Source: a virus | IMG/VR virus record: IMGVR_UViG_3300030041_000050 | Coordinates: 1-34,546 of that record | Strand: one strand, 5' to 3' | DNA length: 34,546 nucleotides | Shown here: piece after piece, positions 1-5,210 of the stretch | Numbering within the stretch: the first letter of the stretch is position 1 | Layout: each line of letters begins with the position of its first letter | Notes under the pieces: generated by a model | The model's database searches: none | What the model saw: the letters and a program-made list of their open reading frames with translations, nothing else | Told to the model about the DNA's origin: nothing | Position numbers and translations under genes: made by a program

Positions 1-76
1 CAACCGCTTCAAAGCCCGTCGTGGCTGCGCTGCGATCATCCGTCGTATCCCTTGCGTGACCGGGGAGAGCAAATAG
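1..76 (+). CDS. 3' part of the 34-residue basic microprotein gene (wraps the junction)
   Basis: This is the in-frame C-terminal portion, from codon 11, of the gene that is complete at 34358-34462. The stop TAG is at 74-76. It is partial only because the circular map was opened here. Confidence 0.6.
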   Translation, partial: NRFKARRGCAAIIRRIPCVTGESK

Positions 77-160
77 CATGAAGAGCTACGCAATCGCATT
101 CATCCTCGGTGTGACCGTCTTACACAGCAACTCGATCTTCCAGGCAGACTACAAGCACTA
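1..160. repeat. Left copy of the 160-bp terminal redundancy
   Basis: These bases reappear at 34387-34546 with a single difference (G at 34, T at 34420). The difference is silent (GCG versus GCT, Ala). The copy begins inside a small gene and breaks a second one at the right end. That is what a circular or circularly permuted genome looks like after assembly. A true direct terminal repeat would normally be identical at both ends. Confidence 0.95.
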
Positions 161-212
161 CCCACAGCAGCCACCGGTGACATGCCCTAGCGGAAAGGCA
201 CAATGCTCATGA
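78..212 (+). CDS. 44-residue microprotein with N-terminal hydrophobic segment
   Basis: ATG at 78 lies one base after the preceding stop and is preceded by GGGGAGAG, a good ribosome site. The product starts MKSYAIAFILGVTVL, a lysine followed by a hydrophobic run of about ten residues, so it may be a signal-anchor or a membrane microprotein. The rest is Pro/Gln-rich with two cysteines near the end. Its stop overlaps the next start (ATGA at 209-212). The first part is repeated at the right end of the window. I do not recognise a family; position suggests an early host-interaction peptide. Confidence 0.6.
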   Translation: MKSYAIAFILGVTVLHSNSIFQADYKHYPQQPPVTCPSGKAQCS

Positions 213-457
213 CTATGGCTGCATCAACTGATCAGATCGAGCTTAACCGCGCACGCGCTACAGGACGCCTTGCAGGTACCGTTACAGAGATTCTATGGAG
301 CCTCGACTCTCGCAAAGAGTACCCGGCGATCCTGACAGAAGCAGACCTCGCAGCATTGCGGCAAGCCATCGTTGACTACGACCGGACAACAGCAGAAGCG
401 ACCAAAGCATTCCTCGGATATTCACTGCCGGCGTCACCAATCCAAATACAGCTCTGA
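209..457 (+). CDS. Hypothetical early protein, 82 residues
   Basis: I chose ATG at 209 because it forms an ATGA overlap with the upstream stop, typical of coupling in this phage. In-frame ATGs at 203 and 215 are alternatives, and the purine stretch GGAAAGG at 192-198 could serve 203 or 209. The protein is soluble and predicted helical, with an Arg/Ala-rich start (RARATGRLAG) and a later helix around ADLAALRQAIVDYDR. No family is recognised. The stop TGA at 455-457 overlaps the next ATG at 457. Confidence 0.65.
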   Translation: MTMAASTDQIELNRARATGRLAGTVTEILWSLDSRKEYPAILTEADLAALRQAIVDYDRTTAEATKAFLGYSLPASPIQIQL

Positions 458-612
458 TGAACTACGTTTTACTCGCTTGCTGCATCGTACTCATCTGCTC
501 CAATGTCGTCTCTCTCCTTAGCGGTCGACGACTACTACGCAGCTTGGAGATTGCCAACAAGACGAATCAGTCTCTATTGAGCACCATTAGTAAATACGCG
601 GAGGCACCTTGA
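457..612 (+). CDS. 51-residue single-pass membrane microprotein
   Basis: ATG at 457 overlaps the upstream stop by one base (TGATG). The product begins MNYVLLACCIVLICSNVVSL, one clear transmembrane segment of about 18 residues, followed by a basic stretch (GRRLLR) that would sit on the cytoplasmic side, then a polar tail. It ends in TTGA, where TTG is the next gene's start. The layout (short N-out, one helix, basic C-terminal tail) could suit a membrane modulator or a lysis accessory, but function is unknown. Confidence 0.6.
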   Translation: MNYVLLACCIVLICSNVVSLLSGRRLLRSLEIANKTNQSLLSTISKYAEAP

Positions 613-956
613 ACTTCTACGATAAGCTCAAAGCCAACATCATCCCGCTTGCGGATTGGCGACACATTCCAGGCCAAGAACAAAAGATGTATCGCTTAGC
701 AGCAGCCTATTATCACAATTGTGGCGTCATGGAGGGTGCCACCGTGGAGTTTGGTCACATGGCAAATGGAACTCCACTCCCGGACCGTTTCGGGGTAGTC
801 CCCAAGGCCCCATATAAAACAAGCAGCGGCAGTACGGTGATGGTGACTGAACCGCAAGTGTTGGAATATATCGAGACGGTTTACAATCACACCAAAGCCA
901 CGGTACGCCCCGTGCCGCGCGATTTGACCATGCTAACGTCAAGGCAAGCATCATGA
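609..956 (+). CDS. Hypothetical early protein, 115 residues (TTG start)
   Basis: Translation starts at TTG 609, in a 4-base TTGA overlap with the upstream stop. GCGGAGG at 599-604 provides the ribosome site. The protein is soluble, 115 residues, with an aromatic-rich middle (YRLAAAYYHNCGVMEG) and a C-terminal basic tail. I see no catalytic motif and do not recognise the family. Its stop overlaps the next ATG at 953. Confidence 0.7.
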   Translation: MNFYDKLKANIIPLADWRHIPGQEQKMYRLAAAYYHNCGVMEGATVEFGHMANGTPLPDRFGVVPKAPYKTSSGSTVMVTEPQVLEYIETVYNHTKATVRPVPRDLTMLTSRQAS

Positions 957-1063
957 ACTACGATGAGTGGATGGAAGAGCGATTTTACGCTGCGCACGAC
1001 TCTGATTGCCGATGCAAGGAGTGTCGAAGAGAAGATCCCGACGAGAGCCGCGACGAGCGATAG
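953..1063 (+). CDS. 36-residue charged microprotein with Cys cluster
   Basis: ATG at 953 overlaps the previous stop (ATGA). The product is very charged and contains CRCKEC, three closely spaced cysteines that might bind a metal, though no full zinc site is evident. It is the last gene before the terminator at 1070, which supports it as the end of a transcription unit. No family is recognised. Confidence 0.5.
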   Translation: MNYDEWMEERFYAAHDSDCRCKECRREDPDESRDER

Positions 1064-1069
1064 CATAGG

Positions 1070-1102
1070 AAAAGGCCCGGGGAGCTTACACCCGGGCCTT
1101 TT
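1070..1102 (+). terminator. Intrinsic terminator
   Basis: A perfect 12-bp stem, AAAAGGCCCGGG (1070-1081) with CCCGGGCCTTTT (1091-1102), encloses a 9-base loop and ends in a T run. The stem would also work in reverse. Confidence 0.85.
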
Positions 1103-1168
1103 GTCCATCCATGAGAATCCGCTGAACGAATTGCAAGCTGATACTAACACAGAAGAAGGAGCAGAACA

Positions 1169-1387
1169 ATGACAGCAGCGAGCGAGAGCCCTGAGTATCG
1201 TCGCAACAACACCGCAAAACGACGTGAGAAGGCAATCGCAGAAGGCAAGTGTGCTAGTCTGTGTGGCACGCCTATGAACCCATTGGACATCAATCGCAGT
1301 ACGGGCAGGGCCTATGTCACATGCCAAGAGTGCTGCAAAAAGCAATGGGAATCACGGAAGAAGCACCGAGTTGCCGATATAGAGTAG
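1169..1387 (+). CDS. Small Cys-rich protein, possible zinc finger, 72 residues
   Basis: ATG at 1169 follows AGAAGAAGGAGCAGAACA, a strong ribosome site. The product is highly basic, with cysteines in two groups: C28 and C32 (CASLC), then C52, C55 and C56 (CQECC). This pattern fits a small treble-clef or ribbon zinc site, as in many phage nucleic-acid-binding microproteins. No catalytic HNH histidines are visible, so I do not call a nuclease. It lies after a terminator with no clear promoter of its own, so it may be read through. Confidence 0.65.
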   Translation: MTAASESPEYRRNNTAKRREKAIAEGKCASLCGTPMNPLDINRSTGRAYVTCQECCKKQWESRKKHRVADIE

Positions 1388-1409
1388 GCTACTCTCGAAA
1401 GGAGTCTTT

Positions 1410-1577
1410 ATGTTGCAAGTCTGGGAACTCATCGGCGGTCTATTGGAAGTCATCCACATCTTTATCATCTATAGCTTTGCGATGGTTGGATTAGCGGGTT
1501 TCGTGCTGTTTGGCTTCCATATGATAAAAGACGTGATCAAAGTATTCAACATGCTACGTAATAATAAGCGCGACTAA
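1410..1577 (+). CDS. 55-residue membrane microprotein
   Basis: ATG at 1410 is preceded by GAAAGGAGTCTTT, an excellent ribosome site. The product has an acidic start and then a long hydrophobic region (residues about 14-40) that could be one long or two short transmembrane helices, ending in a basic tail (NMLRNNKRD). The topology resembles small phage holin-like or inner-membrane proteins. A better holin candidate sits in the late operon (12183-12452), so an early membrane role is more likely. Confidence 0.6.
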   Translation: MLQVWELIGGLLEVIHIFIIYSFAMVGLAGFVLFGFHMIKDVIKVFNMLRNNKRD

Positions 1578-1650
1578 CTTCTTCCCTTAACAATTCTCTC
1601 CCGTGCGCGCGTGCGCGCGATAATAACATAAGTATGCTCAAGGAGGCAAC

Positions 1651-2139
1651 ATGCTTGAAATATTATTAACCGCTGCATTTCCACTAGCGGTTGTATCTGG
1701 TGAATGCTACGTAGGATCAATTACCACAGATCAATTTAAGCATTGTGAATGTTTACATATTATGACCGGAAAAACCGTATGCCCAGTAGCAAAGCTAGCA
1801 CGTACACGATTCTTACAATGGGAGAGACGCTTAGCGGCGTATTCGATATGCGAGTTATTGTGTAAGCATAATCCTCATTGCTACGTCATTAAAGACATAC
1901 CGGAATTTATCAATCCGCCGGAATATGCTGATTGGGAATATCGTAATGGTGCTTTTCACTCAGCAGACAATTCGCAGATAATAACTGGCACGTTAATTAA
2001 AAACCCTGATTTCACTCATGTTGCGTATGGAACACGTGAACCTGAAGCGACAAGCAATGGTAATAAATCAGCCACGGCAAAAACAAGTGCCTCTTCTCCC
2101 TCTGCTGCTAGCTATCGTAAGTATAAGCAAAGAAGTTGA
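1651..2139 (+). CDS. AT-rich, cysteine-rich hypothetical protein, 162 residues
   Basis: ATG at 1651 follows CTCAAGGAGGCAAC, a near-perfect ribosome site. The N-terminus (LEILLTAAFPLAVVSG) is hydrophobic but lacks basic residues before it, so a signal peptide is possible and not certain. Eight cysteines lie within the first 80 residues (CECLHIMTGKTVCP, CELLCKHNPHC), then a Ser/Ala/Thr-rich basic tail. The DNA is visibly richer in A+T than its neighbours, with many TTA and AAT codons, a sign of separate origin. No family is recognised. Confidence 0.65.
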   Translation: MLEILLTAAFPLAVVSGECYVGSITTDQFKHCECLHIMTGKTVCPVAKLARTRFLQWERRLAAYSICELLCKHNPHCYVIKDIPEFINPPEYADWEYRNGAFHSADNSQIITGTLIKNPDFTHVAYGTREPEATSNGNKSATAKTSASSPSAASYRKYKQRS

Positions 2140-2198
2140 TGAACACTGAGTTTTTTGCCTCTTCTGCCGATACCATGAACAGGATACTTGCCATTTAA
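2139..2198 (+). CDS. Possible 19-residue coupled peptide
   Basis: ATG at 2139 overlaps the stop of the 162-residue gene (TGATG) and runs to TAA at 2196-2198. AAGAAG upstream could act as a weak ribosome site. The only support is the coupling geometry common in this phage. Confidence 0.2.
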   Translation: MNTEFFASSADTMNRILAI

Positions 2199-2209
2199 GG
2201 AGAGCTTAC

Positions 2210-2503
2210 ATGACACCAGAAGATTACAATTTGGAGCAACAAATGCACGCCGAGATATTACGTAATAATAAGTTATTGAACGATACGAAAGACTTGATCG
2301 AAAGCCATCGCCGCAAATGGGAACATATAACAGGGTATCAAGTGTTTTGTCGGATGGAAGATGTCAAGCCGGCATTCGGTAATTTAGCATTAGCGCAAGC
2401 ACAAGCAATTGCACGGATCCACCGGAGGACCTATGAGCGTAAACATGGCTACCGCAGCCCCGATGGTTATTATGGCTCAGGACACCCCAACGAGGGACGC
2501 TAG
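2210..2503 (+). CDS. Hypothetical early protein, 97 residues
   Basis: ATG at 2210 is preceded by AAGGAGAGCTTAC, a strong ribosome site. The product is helical and charged, with a probable coiled coil in residues 8-38 (EQQMHAEILRNNKLLNDTKD) and a Gly/Tyr-rich basic tail. No motif is recognised. Its 3' end overlaps the start of a 48-residue gene in another frame at 2433. Confidence 0.65.
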   Translation: MTPEDYNLEQQMHAEILRNNKLLNDTKDLIESHRRKWEHITGYQVFCRMEDVKPAFGNLALAQAQAIARIHRRTYERKHGYRSPDGYYGSGHPNEGR

Positions 2504-2579
2504 ACCACGGAGCCGTGGGCACGAAGACCGCCTTGTGTACGAAGGCGCAAGGCCGGGGTTCACCAAACTCATAGCCTAA
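2433..2579 (+). CDS. 48-residue microprotein overlapping the upstream gene
   Basis: ATG at 2433 follows ACCGGAGGACCT, a strong ribosome site inside the upstream gene. The frame stays open for 48 codons to TAA at 2577-2579, just before the terminator at 2595. The 71-base overlap makes it less certain. The product is Met/Ala-rich at the start and basic later. Function unknown. Confidence 0.5.
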   Translation: MSVNMATAAPMVIMAQDTPTRDARPRSRGHEDRLVYEGARPGFTKLIA

Positions 2580-2594
2580 GTCGTGACAGACCGC

Positions 2595-2631
2595 AAAGAG
2601 CCGCTTCGTCGAAAGACCAGGCGGCTTCTTT
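2595..2631 (+). terminator. Intrinsic terminator closing the early rightward operon
   Basis: AAAGAGCCGC (2595-2604) pairs with GCGGCTTCTTT (2621-2631) with a single bulge, giving a GC core and a T-rich end. It separates the early genes from the cassette at 2649. Confidence 0.7.
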
Positions 2632-2648
2632 GTGTCTATTGGTAAGTC

Positions 2649-2677
2649 TTGACTGCATGGCTTCCCCGTGATACTAT
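2649..2677 (+). promoter_or_regulatory. Sigma70-type promoter of the repeat cassette
   Basis: TTGACT (2649-2654), exactly 17 bases, then TACTAT (2672-2677). The upstream extension TAAGTC matches the motif shared with other promoters of this genome (34281, 10117, 33346). Initiation is expected near 2684. It drives the two genes at 2724 and 3008. Confidence 0.75.
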
Positions 2678-2702
2678 CCAGGGCTAGGGAACAACCCTGG
2701 AT
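2676..2702. promoter_or_regulatory. Operator-like inverted repeat at the cassette promoter
   Basis: ATCCAGGG (2676-2683) and CCCTGGAT (2695-2702) are perfect 8-base arms around an 11-base centre. The left arm touches the -10 box and the expected start site lies at its edge. A full RNA hairpin could therefore not form in the transcript, which favours a protein-binding operator. Confidence 0.5.
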
Positions 2703-2723
2703 TCACCGTGAAAGAGAGATCTC

Positions 2724-3011
2724 GTGAAAATTGGCGATCGCGTTCTTGTCCGTACGTATTCCGCAGGCGTGCATTTTGGTACGTTAACGCTCCAAGACGG
2801 CAAGCATGTCGTTTTGAGTGATGCCCGCCGCATCTGGTATTGGACGGGAGCATTTACGCTTTCGAAAATCGCTTTAGATGGTGTTGGAAAAGATTCAAAG
2901 ATCTCGTGCGCTGTCCCCGAGATCACGCTGACCGAAGCCATCGAAATCATTCCTTTGAGTGATACGGCCAATAAGAACCTTACCGAATTCCCCGAGCACG
3001 ATATTAAGTGA
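2724..3011 (+). CDS. DUF6948-like small protein, partner of the dipeptide-repeat gene
   Basis: GTG at 2724 is preceded by AAAGAGAGATCTC. The 95-residue product has the pattern I associate with the DUF6948 family of phage and prophage proteins: VLVRTYSAGVHFGTL at residues 7-21, a VVLSDARRIWYWTGA core at 28-42, then LSKIALDGVG and EITLTEAIEIIPL near 66-78. Function of the family is unknown to me. It looks like a compact mostly beta fold with a conserved aromatic core. Its stop overlaps the GTG of the repeat gene (GTGA at 3008-3011), so the two are translationally coupled. Family name is from memory; the pairing is seen directly. Confidence 0.75.
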   Translation: MKIGDRVLVRTYSAGVHFGTLTLQDGKHVVLSDARRIWYWTGAFTLSKIALDGVGKDSKISCAVPEITLTEAIEIIPLSDTANKNLTEFPEHDIK

Positions 3012-3334
3012 GCAACGGGGCGGATAACGTCGCCCTTTCCCTCGGTCACGACGGCTACGGCTCCGGCTTCGGCTTCGGCTCCGGCTCCGGCTCCGGCGAC
3101 GGCTACGGCGACGGCTTCGGCTCCGGCTCCGGCGACGGCTACGGCGACGGCTTCGGCTTCGGCTACGGCTACGGCTACGGCTCCGGCTACGGCTTCGGCT
3201 TCGGCTTCGGCTACGGCTACGGCGACGGCTCCGGCGACGGCTTCGGCTTCGGCTACGGCTACGGCTACGGCTCCGGCTACGGCTTCGGCTCCGGCGACGG
3301 CTTCGGCTACGGCTTCGGCTTCGGCTACGGCTAA
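3008..3334 (+). CDS. Low-complexity (Y/F/S/D)-G dipeptide-repeat protein
   Basis: GTG at 3008 overlaps the upstream stop by four bases and continues without interruption to TAA at 3332. After a short leader (residues 1-14) all remaining residues form 47 X-G dipeptides: 15 YG, 14 FG, 10 SG and 8 DG. Every Gly is GGC and every X is TAC, TTC, TCC or GAC. The tight coupling to the DUF6948-like gene, the shared promoter and the terminator directly after the stop support it as a real gene. Composition resembles FG/YG/SG low-complexity tails that can self-associate, which is inference. Expression as a protein is unproven; the DNA or RNA repeat may be what matters. Confidence 0.65.
   Translation: MSNGADNVALSLGHDGYGSGFGFGSGSGSGDGYGDGFGSGSGDGYGDGFGFGYGYGYGSGYGFGFGFGYGYGDGSGDGFGFGYGYGYGSGYGFGSGDGFGYGFGFGYG
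3050..3331 (+). repeat. 47-unit GGC-NNC hexanucleotide array
   Basis: Units of NNC-GGC start at 3050 and recur every 6 bases for 282 bases. Variation is confined to the first two bases of the NNC codon, which takes only four values. Larger copies are embedded: units 7-12 (3086-3121) are identical to units 13-18 (3122-3157), and units 17-25 (3146-3199) are identical to units 32-40 (3236-3289). Confidence 0.97.
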
Positions 3335-3351
3335 AGCCTCGCCTTACCAAC

Positions 3352-3385
3352 AAGAAAAGGGCACCGATATTCGGGCCCTTTTCTT
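3352..3385. terminator. Bidirectional intrinsic terminator
   Basis: AAGAAAAGGGC (3352-3362) pairs perfectly with GCCCTTTTCTT (3375-3385). The A and T runs on the outer sides allow it to end both the rightward repeat cassette and the leftward replication operon, whose last gene stops at 3420. A second, AT-rich imperfect hairpin follows at about 3393-3422. Confidence 0.8.
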
Positions 3386-3419
3386 ATATGCCAAGTTAAG
3401 AAAAGGCCGATTCTTTAAC

Positions 3420-3863
3420 TTAAATGCGATATTTGACCGGACAAGTTAAGCCTTTTGACTTGCACTCAGCCCACGTCATCCACGATACATCCACCTCGCA
3501 ACGCTCACCACCGTCGTCCTTGAATGGTTCGACTAAGAATCTCTTGATGCGCGAGTCGTTCGGATACAGAACGCCTTGTAAGCCGTCTAGGATGAGCTTG
3601 GGCACGCCATCCACGTCTGCCCTGATATTGTAATAGCGAAGATGCACAACGGCGTAGAAGGGCTGTTTCCAGCCCGTTAAAGCTGCTTCTTCGTAGGCCA
3701 GGTTATAGACGAGGCTCTGATACGCTCGTGACTCGTTGCTTTTATACATGCGACCCCGGTAGCTGATACCGGCTGATCCTGTGACCTTGACTGCGGTAAG
3801 CCGTGCTTGCATGTTCGCGGTAATGGGCTTGCCGGGGATCTTGACCGTGATAGTCGGGATCAA
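3420..3863 (-). CDS. rusA: RusA-like Holliday junction resolvase
   Basis: The 147-residue product matches the RusA family in length and in its acidic active-site block: RADVDGVPKLILDGL at residues 81-95 followed by LYPNDSRI at 99-106, giving D83, D85, D93 and D103 plus K89. RusA resolves four-way DNA junctions as a dimer, and phage versions clean up recombination intermediates and branched DNA before packaging. The start ATG overlaps the upstream stop (ATGA at 3860-3863). It is the last gene of the leftward replication operon, the usual place for RusA in lambdoid-type phages. Confidence 0.85.
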   Translation of the reverse strand: MIPTITVKIPGKPITANMQARLTAVKVTGSAGISYRGRMYKSNESRAYQSLVYNLAYEEAALTGWKQPFYAVVHLRYYNIRADVDGVPKLILDGLQGVLYPNDSRIKRFLVEPFKDDGGERCEVDVSWMTWAECKSKGLTCPVKYRI

Positions 3864-4291
3864 TTGCTCGGCCTGCGACCGCCTAAGGTGTATCCAATCT
3901 TCTTGGCATCGGCTTCAGGATCACCATGCAAGCGTATCCGGCGCTCGTCAGCCCATTGCTGTTGCTTCTTTGCCTCGATATCTGCCAGTTTGGTCAGACG
4001 GAGGTCTTCCTGGATCTGCCATTGCCAAGGAGTCAGGCCCGCCGCACGAGCAGCACGAGCGCCGCGCCATGTCTTAAGCAAGCCATTGGCCAGAACGGGG
4101 TAATGCATGACAACCTGGCCATACTTGTCAGGGTCGCCAATAAGCACGTGCTCCTCGGCAAGCGCAAAGATCTCATCCCACGCCTGCCACGTCATCGGCT
4201 TGTTCGTCGCAAACACCCGCGACATACCTCGGAAAAACACCATAGGACCGAATTGACGGTCGGTAGCGCGGGCAAAACTAACTAAGCTCAA
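3860..4291 (-). CDS. Replication-region protein of unknown function (TTG start)
   Basis: I place the start at TTG 4291, which gives a TTGA overlap with the upstream stop and has GGAG eight bases before it; the longer reading from 4354 would overlap the previous gene by 67 bases. The 143-residue product has an aromatic N-terminal part (TDRQFGPMVFFRGM), a helical centre, and a charged region (KLADIEAKKQQQWADERRIR) ending in a basic tail. No motif is recognised. Its place between a putative initiator and RusA makes a helicase-loader or replication partner plausible, but this is position only. Confidence 0.65.
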   Translation of the reverse strand: MSLVSFARATDRQFGPMVFFRGMSRVFATNKPMTWQAWDEIFALAEEHVLIGDPDKYGQVVMHYPVLANGLLKTWRGARAARAAGLTPWQWQIQEDLRLTKLADIEAKKQQQWADERRIRLHGDPEADAKKIGYTLGGRRPSN

Positions 4292-5112
4292 GATACTTTC
4301 TCCAGCTGCGATATGATAGGCCATACCGCGTGTAATGGCTTCCTGCCCATGCAATCCCAGTGGTCATCGCCAGCGACCAGATAATCCGCGACCGTAACGG
4401 TCCCGTAACGGCGATCAGCGGCAAGAGTGGTGAGACCCACAACGATCTTGCCAGCAGCAGCAGTGTTCTTTGCCGCGTCCTTAGTACAATTCGCCCAGCG
4501 CCAGGCATGATATCGCGCAAGCTTCAGCGTCTCATCAGCCGTCAATGCAGTGAGTTGAGTCTCATAGACGCCTAGCACCCACTCTCGCATCTGCCGCACC
4601 CATAGCGGCTGCGAAGGGTCGTCCGGCGCGCAACGGTCCACAGCTTCACGGGGCTCCGAAACATCGAACGGAGTATCATGGTCGTCACGCTTACTCGTCT
4701 TACGTTTAGACGTTTTAGGCTGCTCAGGCGTTGGCTCTTGAGCCGGAGGCGATGAGCCAATAGAAGCTTTAGCTTCTAAACTCTTAGTAACTAGTAATAC
4801 CTTAGAGTGCGCGCGCGAACCCAGCTTTTCATCGGGTAGAGGTTGGGTAGCATCTGGGTAAACGTGCTCATTTTGCTGGGTAGCATCTGGGTGAGAGCTG
4901 GGTGCAATCTGGGTAACTTTTTGAGCGAATGCCCGAAGTAGCTCCCTTGCTTCCTTATCGTTGAACCTTGCGCCACACTCTCGGGCAATACGAATAGCCC
5001 CAACAATAGTGGGTCGCCCGTGGCTTTCCATCAAGCGCCAAGAATCAACGAGAATCTGTCGCCAAGTCATTTCGCTCTGCGGCTCCTCCGCTGCGCTACA
5101 CAACTGATGCAT
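4288..5112 (-). CDS. Putative replication protein with iterons in its coding sequence
   Basis: ATG at 5112 is preceded by AGGAGGTGCAC, a strong ribosome site; an earlier ATG at 5169 lacks one. The 274-residue product has an N-terminal helical part (WRQILVDSWRLMESHGRPTI), a Pro/Ser/Lys-rich linker with repeated PDATQ, and a C-terminal helical domain containing LARYHAWRWANC. The PDATQ repeats are the coding shadow of DNA iterons at 4842-4915. Initiator genes with the origin inside their coding sequence are known (lambda O), so I infer an initiator role. I do not recognise the protein fold itself. Confidence 0.5.
   Translation of the reverse strand: MHQLCSAAEEPQSEMTWRQILVDSWRLMESHGRPTIVGAIRIARECGARFNDKEARELLRAFAQKVTQIAPSSHPDATQQNEHVYPDATQPLPDEKLGSRAHSKVLLVTKSLEAKASIGSSPPAQEPTPEQPKTSKRKTSKRDDHDTPFDVSEPREAVDRCAPDDPSQPLWVRQMREWVLGVYETQLTALTADETLKLARYHAWRWANCTKDAAKNTAAAGKIVVGLTTLAADRRYGTVTVADYLVAGDDHWDCMGRKPLHAVWPIISQLEKVS
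4761..4778. repeat. Perfect palindrome beside the iterons
   Basis: TAGAAGCT TT AGCTTCTA forms 8-base arms around two bases, within an AT-rich stretch (about 4760-4806) that could be the unwinding region of the candidate origin. Confidence 0.55.
4842..4915. repeat. Iterons: candidate replication origin
   Basis: Three 19-base direct repeats of the form GCTGGGTAGCATCTGGGTA lie at 4842-4860, 4875-4893 and 4897-4915, with two to four differences between copies. Their starts are 33 and 22 bases apart, near whole helical turns (and whole codons). They lie in the middle of the putative replication gene, next to an AT-rich stretch and a perfect palindrome at 4761. Confidence 0.6.
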
Positions 5113-5210
5113 GTGCACCTCCTGGCCACATAATCGGCAAAGAAGTACGCGACGATGAGCACCGCGCATACAACTGCGGCACAGAAGATGTAAACGTATG
5201 GGTCGGACAT
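5067..5210 (-). CDS. 47-residue single-pass membrane protein
   Basis: ATG at 5210 follows GGGGAGTTTTGCT. The product starts MSDPYVYIFCAAVVCAVLIV, one clear transmembrane helix (about residues 6-27), followed by a basic Cys-containing tail (ARRCTCISCVAQRRSRRAK). It overlaps the start of the putative replication gene by 46 bases and is the first gene of that operon. The C-x-C-x-x-C group could bind metal. Function unknown; a membrane tether near the replication genes is a speculation. Confidence 0.6.
   Translation of the reverse strand: MSDPYVYIFCAAVVCAVLIVAYFFADYVARRCTCISCVAQRRSRRAK

Noticed and set aside
887-1345. A 152-codon minus-strand frame
   Set aside because: It runs opposite to a chain of overlapping rightward genes, crosses a terminator, and lacks a ribosome site.
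3050-3331. CRISPR array or conventional minisatellite
   Set aside because: The unit is a 6-base codon pair with no repeat-spacer structure, and it stays in frame between a start and a stop.
2895-3353. A 152-codon minus-strand frame full of Arg-Ser repeats
   Set aside because: It is the complement of the GGC-NNC array. It has no ribosome site and overlaps the coupled plus-strand genes that have promoter, coupling and terminator.
3455-3460. TTGACT hexamer on the plus strand as a promoter
   Set aside because: It lies inside the resolvase gene, no -10 box follows at 16-18 bases, and the CTTAAG extension is missing.
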